Shown here one piece after another: positions 49,486-58,478 of a stretch of 64,000 bases of DNA (within the stretch, counting starts at the first letter, position 1; each line of letters opens with the position of its first letter). A program made the position numbers and the translations under genes. The stretch is from Bacteroidales bacterium. Its GTDB lineage: Bacteria > Bacteroidota > Bacteroidia > Bacteroidales > UBA932. Under the pieces are notes generated by a model, which was not told where the DNA came from, did not search any database, and was given only the letters and a program-made list of their open reading frames with translations. Where the stretch lies: NCBI GenBank assembly GCA_017962235.1, contig JAGCVS010000014.1, positions 1-64,000 of the forward strand. The letters are read 5' to 3'.

Positions 49486-50697
49486 TTAGCGGCCGGCGTA
49501 CATCTGTTTGTAATAGTTCTGGTAGTCGCCGCTGGTCACGTTGTCCAGCCAGTCCTGGTTGTCCAGATACCAGCGGACTGTCTTCTCTATGCCCTCTTCG
49601 AATTGGAGAGAAGGCTCCCAGCCAAGCTCGCGCTGCAGCTTAGATGAATCGATGGCGTAGCGCAGGTCGTGGCCGGCACGGTCGGTGACGTATGTGATAA
49701 GGTTCATATCCTCGCCCTTCTCACGGCCCAGAAGCCTGTCAACGGTATTTACCAACACCTTTATAATGTCGATATTCTTCCATTCGTTAAAGCCGCCGAT
49801 ATTATATGTGTCGCCCACTTTGCCTTTGTGGAATATCAGATCTATCGCACGGGCATGGTCTTCTACATAGAGCCAGTCGCGCACGTTCTCTCCCTTGCCA
49901 TACACGGGCAGGGGTTTGCGGTGACGGATGTTGTTTATGAACAACGGTATCAGCTTCTCGGGGAACTGGTAGGGGCCGTAGTTGTTGGAGCAGTTGGTTA
50001 CCACGGTGGGCATGCCGTAGGTGTCGTGGAACGCCCTGACAAAGTGGTCGCTGCTGGCCTTGGAGGCACTGTAGGGGCTGTGGGGCTGGTATTTTAGATC
50101 TTCTGTAAAGAAAGTCTCGCCATATGCAAGGTGATGCTCCCCGCTGGAGGCCTTGGTGGTGAACGGCGGTTTTATCCCCTCCGGGTGGGTCATCTGCAGC
50201 GCGCCGTAAACCTCGTCCGTGCTGATGTGGTAAAAGCGGCACGGGACAGATTTTTCAACTCGGGCTCCGCTCGAAATTACACTGTTGTCATCTCGACCAA
50301 GCGCAGCGCGTGGAGAGATCTCCCATCCCATCGGCTCCCAGTAAGCCTTGGCGGCCTGGAGCAGCGAGAGGGTACCCATCACGTTGGTCTGTGCAAAGGT
50401 GAAGGGATCCTTTATGCTGCGGTCTACATGGCTCTCTGCAGCGAGATGGATTATACCGTCTGCCCGCTCTTCTTTAAGCAGCGCCAGCACTCCGTCAAAG
50501 TCGCAGATATCCATCTTTACAAAGCGGTAGTTTGGCTTGTCTTCAATATCCTTCAGATTGGCCAGGTTACCGGCGTAGGTCAGCTTGTCAAGATTGATAA
50601 TCTTGTATTCAGGGTATATGTTCACCATAAGGCGCACCACGTGGCTCCCAATGAAGCCGGCACCGCCCGTTATCACTATGGTTCTCTTATAATCCAT
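49486..50697 (-). CDS. rfbB: dTDP-glucose 4,6-dehydratase with in-frame repeat insertion
   Basis: 403 residues. Extended short-chain dehydrogenase: NAD-binding ITGGAGFIGSHVVRL, catalytic ISTDEVYG and SPYSASKASSDH (Y-x-x-x-K), and the typical NNYGPYQFPEKLIPLFI and GKGENVRDWLYVEDH. It makes the keto-sugar used for dTDP-rhamnose and related sugars in surface polysaccharide. About 25 residues (EISPRAALGRDDNSVISSGA and following) between AYWEPMG and CRFYHISTDEVYG have no counterpart in the family and are encoded by a palindromic repeat (50248-50321). The insert sits in a loop just before the catalytic TDE strand, so activity may survive. No rfbA/C/D nearby. Confidence 0.93.
   Translation of the reverse strand: MDYKRTIVITGGAGFIGSHVVRLMVNIYPEYKIINLDKLTYAGNLANLKDIEDKPNYRFVKMDICDFDGVLALLKEERADGIIHLAAESHVDRSIKDPFTFAQTNVMGTLSLLQAAKAYWEPMGWEISPRAALGRDDNSVISSGARVEKSVPCRFYHISTDEVYGALQMTHPEGIKPPFTTKASSGEHHLAYGETFFTEDLKYQPHSPYSASKASSDHFVRAFHDTYGMPTVVTNCSNNYGPYQFPEKLIPLFINNIRHRKPLPVYGKGENVRDWLYVEDHARAIDLIFHKGKVGDTYNIGGFNEWKNIDIIKVLVNTVDRLLGREKGEDMNLITYVTDRAGHDLRYAIDSSKLQRELGWEPSLQFEEGIEKTVRWYLDNQDWLDNVTSGDYQNYYKQMYAGR
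50248..50321 (-). repeat. Palindromic repeat element inserted in rfbB
   Basis: 74 bp with an imperfect inverted repeat: AGATTTTTCAACTCGGGC at one end and GCGTGGAGAGATCT at the other, with CTCCGCTCGAAATTAC facing GTCATCTCGACCAAGCG. Elements of this kind (motif like GTCATTTCGACC ... GGAGAGATCT) are scattered in Bacteroidota genomes as intergenic palindromes. Here it is translated without breaking the frame. No second copy was noticed in this window. Confidence 0.7.
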
Positions 50698-50784
50698 CGC
50701 CGAGTGAAATTTTTTAAAAATTGGTGTTATATTTTCGTTAATGCTGCATTTAATTGGTAAAACGAGACCAACAAATACAAATAT

Positions 50785-51996
50785 ATGAAAAAAATCATTG
50801 ACATTTCTCTTGCCACCGCGTGTGTAGCGGTCATGGCTGTGTTTACGGGGTGTTCAAAAGGGGATTATTATATTGACGGTCCTTCCAGAGATGCGATGCC
50901 GGATGCGGCTGAAGGTATCGGCGGATGGGATGTCCCCGGTGAAGGTGGCGAGAATGGATCCCCTGTTTATCAGAGCGGAGTGATGACAGCCGCAGAGTGG
51001 AATGATATCGCCAACTGGACCTTCTGGGCAAGCCTGCTCAACAACCAGGATTGGGGAAAACATGCAGAATACTGGAAATACTATCCTCACAACTTCGTGA
51101 TGGTGGAGACTGTTGATAAAGACAGGAATATCGTGAGCGGCGTGGACGTATCTCTTGTAAAAGGCGGGACTACTGTCTGGAAAGCCCGCACAGACAATGT
51201 GGGTCGCGCGTTACTCTGGGCCAGCATGTATGAGTCCGAGTGGAATATAGACAAGTCCGGTTACACTGTTAAAGTGTCGGGCGGCGATTATCAGGACTTT
51301 GAATTCACCACCCCCGGCAGTACCGAAGTGAAGGTGAACAGATTCGTGGTAAACACCACCAAAGTGGAGAATTCCATAGATGTGGCTTTCATCGTGGATG
51401 CCACCGGCAGTATGGGAGACGAGATCGGATTCCTCAAGGCAGACCTGGAAGAGATTATCAAGCTCGTGGAGCAGCAGTGCACCAGCAAGGTCCGCACCGG
51501 CACTGTGTTCTATCGTGATGAGGGTGATGACTATGTTACAAAGTTCTCCCAGTTCACAACTAATCTTAAGGATACCCGCAAGTTTATTGAGAAGCAGTCT
51601 GCGGAGGGTGGTGGAGACTGGCCTGAGGCTGTGCACAAGGCTCTCTCAGAGGGGCTGCAGTCCCTCAGCTGGAACGCCAATGCAAAAGGACGTATCGCCT
51701 TCATGGTGCTGGACGCTCCGCCTCACGACGATGCCCAGATTATATCTTCCTGCCAGAAGTCAATAGAGGCTTACGCAGCGCAGGGCATCAAGATTATCCC
51801 GGTTGCCTGCAGCGGTATAGACAAGGCTTGCGAATATCTGCTCCGCAGTTTCGCAATGGCAACCAACGGCACCTACGTATTCGTTACCAACGACAGCGGT
51901 GTGGGCGAAGAGCACATAGAAGCCACCGTGGGTGAATACAAAGTTGAATTACTACGAGACCTCATAGCGAGACTTATTATAGCTTACGCCAAGTAA
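50785..51996 (+). CDS. Lipoprotein with von Willebrand factor A domain
   Basis: 403 residues. Lipoprotein signal peptide ending VFTGC (Cys about residue 23), an N-terminal segment of about 75 residues, a carboxypeptidase-regulatory-like Ig domain (VMVETVDKDRNIVSGVDVSLVKGG ... KSGYTVKVSGGDYQDFEFTT), and a VWA domain with an intact MIDAS DxTGSM (VAFIVDATGSMGDEIGFLK), later FTTNLKDTRKFI and MVLDAPPHDD. Surface or periplasmic metal-dependent adhesion or assembly protein; partner unknown. It stands alone, divergent from rfbB, with a terminator 45 bases downstream. Confidence 0.88.
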   Translation: MKKIIDISLATACVAVMAVFTGCSKGDYYIDGPSRDAMPDAAEGIGGWDVPGEGGENGSPVYQSGVMTAAEWNDIANWTFWASLLNNQDWGKHAEYWKYYPHNFVMVETVDKDRNIVSGVDVSLVKGGTTVWKARTDNVGRALLWASMYESEWNIDKSGYTVKVSGGDYQDFEFTTPGSTEVKVNRFVVNTTKVENSIDVAFIVDATGSMGDEIGFLKADLEEIIKLVEQQCTSKVRTGTVFYRDEGDDYVTKFSQFTTNLKDTRKFIEKQSAEGGGDWPEAVHKALSEGLQSLSWNANAKGRIAFMVLDAPPHDDAQIISSCQKSIEAYAAQGIKIIPVACSGIDKACEYLLRSFAMATNGTYVFVTNDSGVGEEHIEATVGEYKVELLRDLIARLIIAYAK

Positions 51997-52040
51997 GTCG
52001 CGCCTTCTGTATTTTAAGTTATATTAGTTATTTGTCGAAG

Positions 52041-52072
52041 AAAGGCCAGCTCCGGTAACGGGGTTGGCCTTT
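52041..52072. terminator. Bidirectional terminator between VWA lipoprotein and glycosyltransferase
   Basis: AAAGGCCA and TGGCCTTT enclose an inner stem CTCCG/CGGGG with a GTAA loop, giving about 13 pairs with small bulges; TTT follows on the plus strand and TTTCTTCG on the minus strand. It sits between the convergent stops at 51996 and 52079. Confidence 0.75.
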
Positions 52073-52078
52073 TGGGTT

Positions 52079-52888
52079 TCAGAACCGCAGCCGGTCGCGG
52101 AGGGCGCCGAGGGTGCCCTTCTTGAAGCAGATGTAGTTGATTGTGCGCATGTAAGGTTTGTACAGACCTTTCTTCTTTGCGAAATCCAGCAGGGCGTCAA
52201 AGGAGGCCAGGCGCTGTTTGTAACGCTGGGGGTTGCGGCGTCTGGACACCGAGTCGTCACGCAGTTTGTAGTGATAGAGGGCCTGGTCCACAAAGGCGAT
52301 GGATTGTGCGCAAAGCAGGGCCTGGGCCAGGAAGCAGCTGTCCTCTGCACTGCGGGTGGCGGGGAAGCTGATACCCTCCTGCAAAAGGAAGTCCCTTTTG
52401 TAAATGAAAGAGGTGAAGAACGACTTGTAGAACCTCAGGAAATAGAGCCGTTCCGCCCTTGTAAATTCGCCGGGATTCACCACGGGGTTCCGCCAGACTT
52501 CCCTGTCGGAGCCCTTCTCTGCAAGGATGTGGCAGTATGCCAGGTCGGCGTCGTGCTCCAACGCGGCATCGTAGAGCATAGAGCAGAAATAGGGGTCCAG
52601 GGCGTCGTCGCTGTCCAGGAATGCGACATAATCGCCGCCGGCAATCCTGATGCCCTCGTTGCGGGCGGTGCCGGGGCCGCTGTTGGATTCAGTGGCGCCA
52701 AAGACGCAGTTCAGGCCGGAAGTTGAAGCCAGGCTCTGCGCCACGGAAAGCGAATCGTCGCTGCCGTGGTCGTCTATGAACACGAATTCCAAATCGGCAG
52801 CAGCGGTCTGCTGCGCGATGTTCTCGAAAAGGGCCGGAAGGAATTGCGCAGAATTGTAAAGGGGAATTATTACCGATATTTTAGTCAT
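52079..52888 (-). CDS. Family 2 glycosyltransferase
   Basis: 269 residues, GT-A fold. ISVIIPLYNSAQFLPALFENI at the N terminus, VFIDDHGSDDSL (first Asp pair), NSGPGTARNEGIRIAGGDYVAFLDSDDALDP with the DxD metal site, and RSAEDSCFLAQALLCA. Transfers a sugar from a nucleotide donor in surface polysaccharide or lipid synthesis; acceptor unknown. Its start overlaps the clpX stop by eight bases, so it is expressed as the last gene of the tig-clpP-clpX unit, an unexpected partner for these genes. Confidence 0.93.
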   Translation of the reverse strand: MTKISVIIPLYNSAQFLPALFENIAQQTAAADLEFVFIDDHGSDDSLSVAQSLASTSGLNCVFGATESNSGPGTARNEGIRIAGGDYVAFLDSDDALDPYFCSMLYDAALEHDADLAYCHILAEKGSDREVWRNPVVNPGEFTRAERLYFLRFYKSFFTSFIYKRDFLLQEGISFPATRSAEDSCFLAQALLCAQSIAFVDQALYHYKLRDDSVSRRRNPQRYKQRLASFDALLDFAKKKGLYKPYMRTINYICFKKGTLGALRDRLRF

Positions 52889-54140
52889 CGTCCCGGTTGG
52901 CGAGTGAGGCCACGTACAGCGAACTCTGCTCTACCTTCTGCTTTGCATAATCCAGGGTTACCACAAACTTCTTGCGCTTGCTGGTGGGAGCGTCAAACAT
53001 GGCGTCCATCATCATGGTCTCACATATGGAGCGGAGGCCGCGGGCGCCCAGCTTGAACTCGATGGCCTTGTCCACAATGAACTCCAGCACATCTTCGCCA
53101 ATCACCAGCTCTATGCCGTCCAGGCGGAAGAGCTCTGTGTACTGCTTGATGATGCTGTCCTTGGGCTCCGTGAGAATGGCGCGCAGGGTGTTGCGGTCCA
53201 GGGCGTTGAGGTGGGTTATTACCGGCAGACGGCCGATAATCTCCGGGATGAGTCCGTATGCGCGCAGATCCTGCGGCGCCACGTACTTAATCATGTTGTC
53301 CTTGTCAATCAGATCGCGCTTCTTCTGGGCGTCGTAACCCACAACCTGGGTGTTGAGGCGATGGGCGATATTGCGCTCGATACCCTCGAACGCACCGCCG
53401 CAGATAAACAGGATGTTGTCTGTATTCACGGCAATCATCTCCTGCTCCGGGTGCTTGCGGCCGCCCTGGGGCGGGACATTCACTATGCTCCCCTCAATGA
53501 TTTTCAGAAGCGCCTGCTGCACACCCTCGCCCGACACGTCGCGGGTGATGGAGGGGTTGTCGCTCTTGCGGGCGATTTTGTCGATTTCATCTATGAAGAC
53601 GATGCCGCGCTCCGCCTTTTCCACATCGTAGTCGGCGTCCTGCAGCAGACGGGTGAGGATGCTTTCCACATCTTCTCCCACATAGCCCGCCTCAGTGAGA
53701 ATGGTGGCGTCCACAATTGCGAACGGCACGTTGAGCATCTTGGCGATGGTGCGGGCCAGCAGGGTCTTACCGGTTCCGGTTGGTCCCACCAGCAGGATGT
53801 TGGACTTCTCAATGAGACCGTGGTCCTTGTTTTCTATGCGTTTGTAATGGTTGTAGACGGCCACGGAGAGCACCTTCTTGGCGGCGTCCTGGCCAATGAC
53901 GTACTGACTCATGAAGTCGTACATCTCGCGGGGTTTCTTCAGGGAAAAGTCGCCCGTAATCTTGCCGTTGCTCTTGATGTTGCTGCCGGCGGGATGGAGA
54001 ACCTCGCGCACCGCATTGTAGGCAGCCTCTGCGCAGTCGCTGCAGATGGCGGCGTTATCTGTGGTGATAAGCAGGTTCACCTGGTCCTGGGTGCGGCCGC
54101 AGAAGACGCACCGGTCGGGTGTCTTGGGAGTCTTTGCCAT
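52881..54140 (-). CDS. clpX: ATP-dependent protease ATPase subunit ClpX
   Basis: 419 residues. N-terminal zinc domain ([20 protein letters not shown] then CSDC), Walker [15 protein letters not shown], Walker [21 protein letters not shown] and pore-loop GYVGED, sensor-2 GARGLRSI. The ClpP-docking IGF-type loop lies in the VINDR-less middle ([21 protein letters not shown] region is the corresponding segment; a plain IGF is not visible, VVGYD occupies it). Unfolds substrates for ClpP. One base overlap with clpP. Confidence 0.96.
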   Translation of the reverse strand: MAKTPKTPDRCVFCGRTQDQVNLLITTDNAAICSDCAEAAYNAVREVLHPAGSNIKSNGKITGDFSLKKPREMYDFMSQYVIGQDAAKKVLSVAVYNHYKRIENKDHGLIEKSNILLVGPTGTGKTLLARTIAKMLNVPFAIVDATILTEAGYVGEDVESILTRLLQDADYDVEKAERGIVFIDEIDKIARKSDNPSITRDVSGEGVQQALLKIIEGSIVNVPPQGGRKHPEQEMIAVNTDNILFICGGAFEGIERNIAHRLNTQVVGYDAQKKRDLIDKDNMIKYVAPQDLRAYGLIPEIIGRLPVITHLNALDRNTLRAILTEPKDSIIKQYTELFRLDGIELVIGEDVLEFIVDKAIEFKLGARGLRSICETMMMDAMFDAPTSKRKKFVVTLDYAKQKVEQSSLYVASLANRDDD

Positions 54141-54826
54141 TATTTCTTGGCCGCTTTTGCAGCGGGTCTGCTAACTATTTCGTCTATCATGCCGTATTCG
54201 AGGGCATCCTTCGCGGTCATCCAGTAGTCGCGGTCGGCATCCTTCACAATCTGCTTGAAGGTCTTGCCGGTGTGCTCCGCCAGAATCTGGTAGAGTTCGT
54301 CCTTGAGCTTGAGAATCTCGCGGGCGGTGATCTCTATGTCGGAGGCCTGACCCTGTGCGCCGCCCATCGGCTGGTGAATCATCACGCGGGAGTGGGGCAG
54401 GGCGCTGCGTTTGCCCTTGCTGCCGGCAGCCAGCAGTATGGAGGCCATGGATGCGGCCAGTCCGGTGTTTATGGTGTGCACATTGCTGGAGATGGTCTGC
54501 ATGGTGTCGTATATGCCAAGGCCGGCATATACCTCGCCGCCGGGGGAGTTGATGTACAGCGAGATGTCGGTGTCATAGCCGTTGCTGTCCAAAAACAGCA
54601 GCTGCGCCTGGATTATGTTGGCCACCTCGTCGTTGATGGGGCATCCGAGAAAAATGATGCGGTCCATCATCAGCCTTGAGAATACGTCCATCTGGGCGAC
54701 GTTGAGCTGGCGCTCTTCGATAATCATCGGGTTCATGTAGCTCGACACTATCTTCCCGTAGCCGTCCAGGGTAAGGGAGCTAATGCCACGGTCCTTGACC
54801 GCATATTTTTCGAATTCGGATTTCAT
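54140..54826 (-). CDS. clpP: ATP-dependent Clp protease proteolytic subunit
   Basis: 228 residues. Serine peptidase S14: catalytic Ser in NTGLAASMASILLAAG, His in SRVMIHQPMGG, Asp in VKDADRDYWM. FLDSNGYDTDISLYINSPGGEVYAGLGIYDTM is the oligomer-facing region. Forms the barrel served by ClpX and probably also by the accessory Clp unfoldase at 6-8 kb. Ten-base gap to tig. Confidence 0.97.
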   Translation of the reverse strand: MKSEFEKYAVKDRGISSLTLDGYGKIVSSYMNPMIIEERQLNVAQMDVFSRLMMDRIIFLGCPINDEVANIIQAQLLFLDSNGYDTDISLYINSPGGEVYAGLGIYDTMQTISSNVHTINTGLAASMASILLAAGSKGKRSALPHSRVMIHQPMGGAQGQASDIEITAREILKLKDELYQILAEHTGKTFKQIVKDADRDYWMTAKDALEYGMIDEIVSRPAAKAAKK

Positions 54827-54835
54827 AATGCCGGA

Positions 54836-56158
54836 TTATTTGTTCATTTCACGCATCTTCTCAAGCGAGATGCTCTTCTTTGCCATGGTGGCGGTGTTCT
54901 TCACAAAGTCGATTACCATGTCGTTCTCCGCCTTCTCATAGATGCGGCGGGCCTGCTGCTGGTCTGCCAGCAGACGGTTCACGCTCTCGCGGGTCTGCTC
55001 TTCGGGGAGTGAAGGGAGACCGTACATTGCGTATTGGTAGTTCACAAAGTTGCGTGCCTCACGCTCCAGGTCCTCTTTGGTAACCTTCAGGTCGTGAGCC
55101 TTCATAATATGGCCGCGGACGATGTCCCAGCGGAAATCCTTCATGAATGCGTCAAAGTCCTTCTCAATCTCTTCCATGGTGAACTTGCCCTCGTTGGCTG
55201 CCAGCAGCCAGCGCTTGATGAACGCCTCGGGGAGTTTGAGATCAGCCTTCTTCACCAGATACTCGCGGGCGTCGGTGCCAAAGCGGTAGTCGCTCTCTGC
55301 CTGATATTCCTCAGCCAGACGCTCTGCAACCTTCTTGTCAAAGCCGGCTGCATCCTTCACTGCATCCTTGCCGAATATCTTGTCGTAAGTCTCCTGATTC
55401 TCCTCTGCATCCTTGAAGGTCTTCACGCTCTTCACGGTCATCTTCCAGACGGGCTCTAGTTCTGCCAGCTCCTCTTTCTTGAGGTGGAGCATGGAGGCGC
55501 GGTCGGTCTCATTGGCAAAGGTCTCAACCACATTCACGTCGCGCACCTCGCCCGGCTTGATGCCTACGAACTGCTTCTTGATATCATCGTTAGCCATGGA
55601 GCGCAGAGCCACGTAGGTGTCCTCTACCTTGTGCTCGCCCTGCTCGAAATCGGCGGTCATGAAATCATCCTCGCCCAGAGCCTCGCCGTCTACCAGGGTG
55701 CCGAACTGCTTGAGCAGGTTCTTCTTGAAATCGGCCTTGGCAGCCTCGGTGACCTTAACCTTGTAGTAAGGGATGCTGTCCTCTGCGGTTACATCCACCT
55801 CTACCTTGGGATAGAGACCCAGGTCATATTCGAATTCCAGAGTCTCGCCGTTCTCCCAGTCGTTCTTGATCTCTTTCTCGCTGGGAAGGGGCTCGCCAAT
55901 AATCTCAAGTTTCTTCTTCTCTATGTGTTTGTTGAGCGCGTCACCCACCAGTTCGTTAATCACCTCTGCCATCGCCTGGCCGCCGTAGAGGCGCTCTATG
56001 AGAGACATGGGGGCCATTCCCTTGCGGAAGCCCTTGATGTCTGCCTTGTGCCGGAAACTGTTGAGTTTTTTCTTGCGGGGCTCTGCCCAGTCTGCCTTCT
56101 CTAACTTGACGTTCAACGAGAGGTTGAGGTCGTCTGTTTTTTTCTCTTTAATCTGCAT
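54836..56158 (-). CDS. tig: Trigger factor
   Basis: 440 residues from ATG 56158. N-terminal ribosome-binding domain with the family signature displaced to KGFRKGMAPMSLIERLYGG (usual GFRxGKxP), a central region of PPIase type with weak conservation, and a long helical C-terminal domain. Co-translational chaperone. First gene of the tig-clpP-clpX operon; a -7 box TAACTTTG is at 56205-56198 on the minus strand. An in-frame ATG at 56200 would coincide with that box. Confidence 0.92.
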   Translation of the reverse strand: MQIKEKKTDDLNLSLNVKLEKADWAEPRKKKLNSFRHKADIKGFRKGMAPMSLIERLYGGQAMAEVINELVGDALNKHIEKKKLEIIGEPLPSEKEIKNDWENGETLEFEYDLGLYPKVEVDVTAEDSIPYYKVKVTEAAKADFKKNLLKQFGTLVDGEALGEDDFMTADFEQGEHKVEDTYVALRSMANDDIKKQFVGIKPGEVRDVNVVETFANETDRASMLHLKKEELAELEPVWKMTVKSVKTFKDAEENQETYDKIFGKDAVKDAAGFDKKVAERLAEEYQAESDYRFGTDAREYLVKKADLKLPEAFIKRWLLAANEGKFTMEEIEKDFDAFMKDFRWDIVRGHIMKAHDLKVTKEDLEREARNFVNYQYAMYGLPSLPEEQTRESVNRLLADQQQARRIYEKAENDMVIDFVKNTATMAKKSISLEKMREMNK

Positions 56159-56197
56159 TTCTATATGATTTGATTTTGTATTCGCATTAAAGGAGCG

Positions 56198-56225
56198 CAA
56201 AGTTAGTAAAAATTAGCTACTTTTG
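56198..56225. promoter_or_regulatory. Divergent promoters of tig and the M20 peptidase
   Basis: Minus-strand -7 box TAACTTTG (56205-56198) for tig and plus-strand TACTTTTG (56218-56225) for the peptidase gene, 12 bases apart. Neither has an ideal -33 TTG. The two -7 boxes are so close that the polymerases would compete. Confidence 0.5.
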
Positions 56226-56239
56226 TAAAAATCTGATAT

Positions 56240-57592
56240 ATGAATCAATATATTAAGGAGCACGAATCCCGTTTTTTTGATGAATTGTTTTCTCTGCTGC
56301 GAATCCCGTCGGTGAGCAGCGAGCCGGAGCATAAAGACGATATGACAAAGTGCGCCGCCCGCCTCTGCGAGCTTCTGATGCAGGCGGGGGCCGACACGGC
56401 AGAGGTGTGCCCCACCAAGGGCCACCCGGTTGTGTTTGCGCAGAAAACCGTTGGCAAAGAGCTCCCTACGGTGCTGGTTTACGGCCATTACGACGTCCAG
56501 CCGGTGGATCCGATAGACCAGTGGAAGAGCGACCCGTTCGAGCCCGAAATCCGGAACGGCGCCATCTACGCCCGCGGCGCGAACGACGACAAGGGGCAGA
56601 TATTCATGCACCTGAAGGCGTTTGAATATCTGGTGCGCACCGGACGGCTGCACCACAACGTGAAGTTCATCTTTGAGGGAGAGGAGGAGATCAGCTCCCC
56701 GTCGCTCCCGGAATGGATAAAGAAGAACAAGGCAAAACTTGCCTGCGACATAATACTCGTATCCGACACCACCATGATATCGGCCAAAGTCCCCTCCATC
56801 AACTGCGGGATGCGCGGCCTGGCATACATGGAGATAGTGGTCAAGGGCCCCTCCGCCGATCTCCACTCGGGCCACTACGGCGGCGCGGTGGCCAACCCCG
56901 CAAACGTGCTCTGCGACATTGTGAGCAAGCTGATAGACAGCGACGGGCGCGTTACCATTGAGGGCTTTTACGACGATGTTGTGGGCCTTACCGCAGCGGA
57001 GCGCAGGATGCTCTCCAAGGCCCCCTTCGACAAGAAGGAGTTTGCAGATGAAATCGGCGTGCCGGGCGTGCGCGGAGAAAAGGGCTACACCACCCAGGAG
57101 CGGCGCAGCATCCGTCCCTGTCTGGACGTGAACGGCATAGTGGGCGGCTTTACCGCAGAGGGTTCCAAGACCATCATCCCCGCGGAGGCCCGTGCAAAGG
57201 TCTCCATGCGTCTGGTGCCCAACCAACGCTGCGACAAGATTGCAAAGCTTTTCAAGGCATATATAAAGAAGATAGCTCCCAAGGATGTCAGGGTAGAGGT
57301 GATAGAGCATCACGGCTGCGACGGCTTCCTGATTCCCGTGACCTCAAAGGCATACAAGGCGGCGGCAAAGGCGATGGGCGAGGTGTACGGCATAGAGCCG
57401 GTACCCAGCCGCGGCGGCGGCAGCATCGGCATCCTGGCAGAGATGCAGCAGATACTGGGCGCCGACCCGCTGCTGATGGGATTCGGCCTGGAGCGCGACT
57501 TTATCCACTCTCCCAACGAGAGCTACCTGCTGGACCAGCTCTTCAAGGGGATGGAATCCATAGCCCTGTTCTACAAGTACTATGACCGCTAA
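56240..57592 (+). CDS. M20 family dipeptidase
   Basis: 450 residues. Zinc peptidase with catalytic core YGHYDVQPVD (His and Asp), GANDDKGQIFMHLKAFEYL, FEGEEEISSPSL (catalytic Glu), VSDTTMI and a C-terminal SRGGGSIGI and FIHSPNES with the last metal His. The dimerisation domain lies between residues about 200 and 310. Cytosolic dipeptide hydrolysis, close to carnosinase-type enzymes. Its end overlaps pyrF by 11 bases. Confidence 0.95.
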   Translation: MNQYIKEHESRFFDELFSLLRIPSVSSEPEHKDDMTKCAARLCELLMQAGADTAEVCPTKGHPVVFAQKTVGKELPTVLVYGHYDVQPVDPIDQWKSDPFEPEIRNGAIYARGANDDKGQIFMHLKAFEYLVRTGRLHHNVKFIFEGEEEISSPSLPEWIKKNKAKLACDIILVSDTTMISAKVPSINCGMRGLAYMEIVVKGPSADLHSGHYGGAVANPANVLCDIVSKLIDSDGRVTIEGFYDDVVGLTAAERRMLSKAPFDKKEFADEIGVPGVRGEKGYTTQERRSIRPCLDVNGIVGGFTAEGSKTIIPAEARAKVSMRLVPNQRCDKIAKLFKAYIKKIAPKDVRVEVIEHHGCDGFLIPVTSKAYKAAAKAMGEVYGIEPVPSRGGGSIGILAEMQQILGADPLLMGFGLERDFIHSPNESYLLDQLFKGMESIALFYKYYDR

Positions 57593-58388
57593 TCAATTAT
57601 ACGGACAGATAAAGGAGAAGCAAAGCTGCCTGTGCGTGGGGCTCGACCCCGACCTGGACCGGCTGCCGGCTGCGCTGGACGGCGAGAAATATCCGCTGTT
57701 CATATTCAACCGCGAGATAATAGACGCTACGGCTCAGTTTGCGGTGTGCTACAAACCCAACACCGCCTTCTACGAGTGCTATGGCGCATGGGGCTGGGAG
57801 CAGCTGGAGATGACGGTGGGTTACATCAAGGAGCAGTATCCGGAGATGATGGTGATAGCTGACGCCAAGCGCGGCGACATAGGCAATACCGCCGGCCACT
57901 ACGCCAAGGCCTTCTTTGAGAACATGCCCTGCGACGCAGTGACGCTGGCCCCTTATATGGGACGCGACAGCGTGGAGCCATTCCTGGCATACAAGGATAA
58001 GTGGGCGGTGGTGCTGGGGCTTACCTCCAACGCTTCCGCGGCCGACTTCGAAATGCAGGATGACCTTTACAAGAAGGTGATATCCACCGCCATGCAGTGG
58101 GGCACCCCGGACAACATGATGTTCGTGGCGGGCGCCACCCGGCCGCAGATGCTGGCTGATATCAGGGCGATATGTCCAGACCACTTTTTGCTGGTACCCG
58201 GCGTGGGGGCGCAGGGAGGCAGTGTGGAGCAGGTGGCAAAGTACGGCGCCAACTCCCGTTGCGGTCTGTTGATAAACTCCTCCAGAGGCATTATTTACGC
58301 CTCTTCCGGCAGTGATTTTGCCGATGCTGCGGCCGCTGCGGCAGCGTCTCTGAAATCTCAGATGGAGGAGAAAATTATCGCAAGATAA
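57582..58388 (+). CDS. pyrF: Orotidine 5'-phosphate decarboxylase, type 2
   Basis: 268 residues, the longer class. Last step of UMP synthesis. VGLDPDLDRLP at the N terminus, CYKPNTAFYECYG, and the catalytic IADAKRGDIGNTAGHYAKAFF (K-x-x-D ring), later VPGVGAQGGSVEQV and NSSRGIIYAS. Begins inside the end of the M20 gene. Confidence 0.96.
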   Translation: MTANQLYGQIKEKQSCLCVGLDPDLDRLPAALDGEKYPLFIFNREIIDATAQFAVCYKPNTAFYECYGAWGWEQLEMTVGYIKEQYPEMMVIADAKRGDIGNTAGHYAKAFFENMPCDAVTLAPYMGRDSVEPFLAYKDKWAVVLGLTSNASAADFEMQDDLYKKVISTAMQWGTPDNMMFVAGATRPQMLADIRAICPDHFLLVPGVGAQGGSVEQVAKYGANSRCGLLINSSRGIIYASSGSDFADAAAAAAASLKSQMEEKIIAR

Positions 58389-58389
58389 G

Positions 58390-58420
58390 TTTGTTTTTAC
58401 ACTATTTCGTGTTACCTTTG
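58390..58420 (+). promoter_or_regulatory. Promoter of rho
   Basis: TTTG (58390-58393), 19 bases, TACCTTTG (58413-58420). Transcription start near 58426 leaves about 50 bases of leader before the rho ATG at 58479. Confidence 0.6.
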
Positions 58421-58478
58421 CGTATCCTAATTGCGGGAGCTGAGTCTTTGTATCCCGCATTTATCATCAAATTTATAT

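Noticed and set aside
54836-56200. Longer starts for tig (56200), rho (58431) and pcrA (43542)
   Set aside because: They place start codons on or before the -7 promoter boxes or add non-conserved N termini; internal ATGs fit the families.
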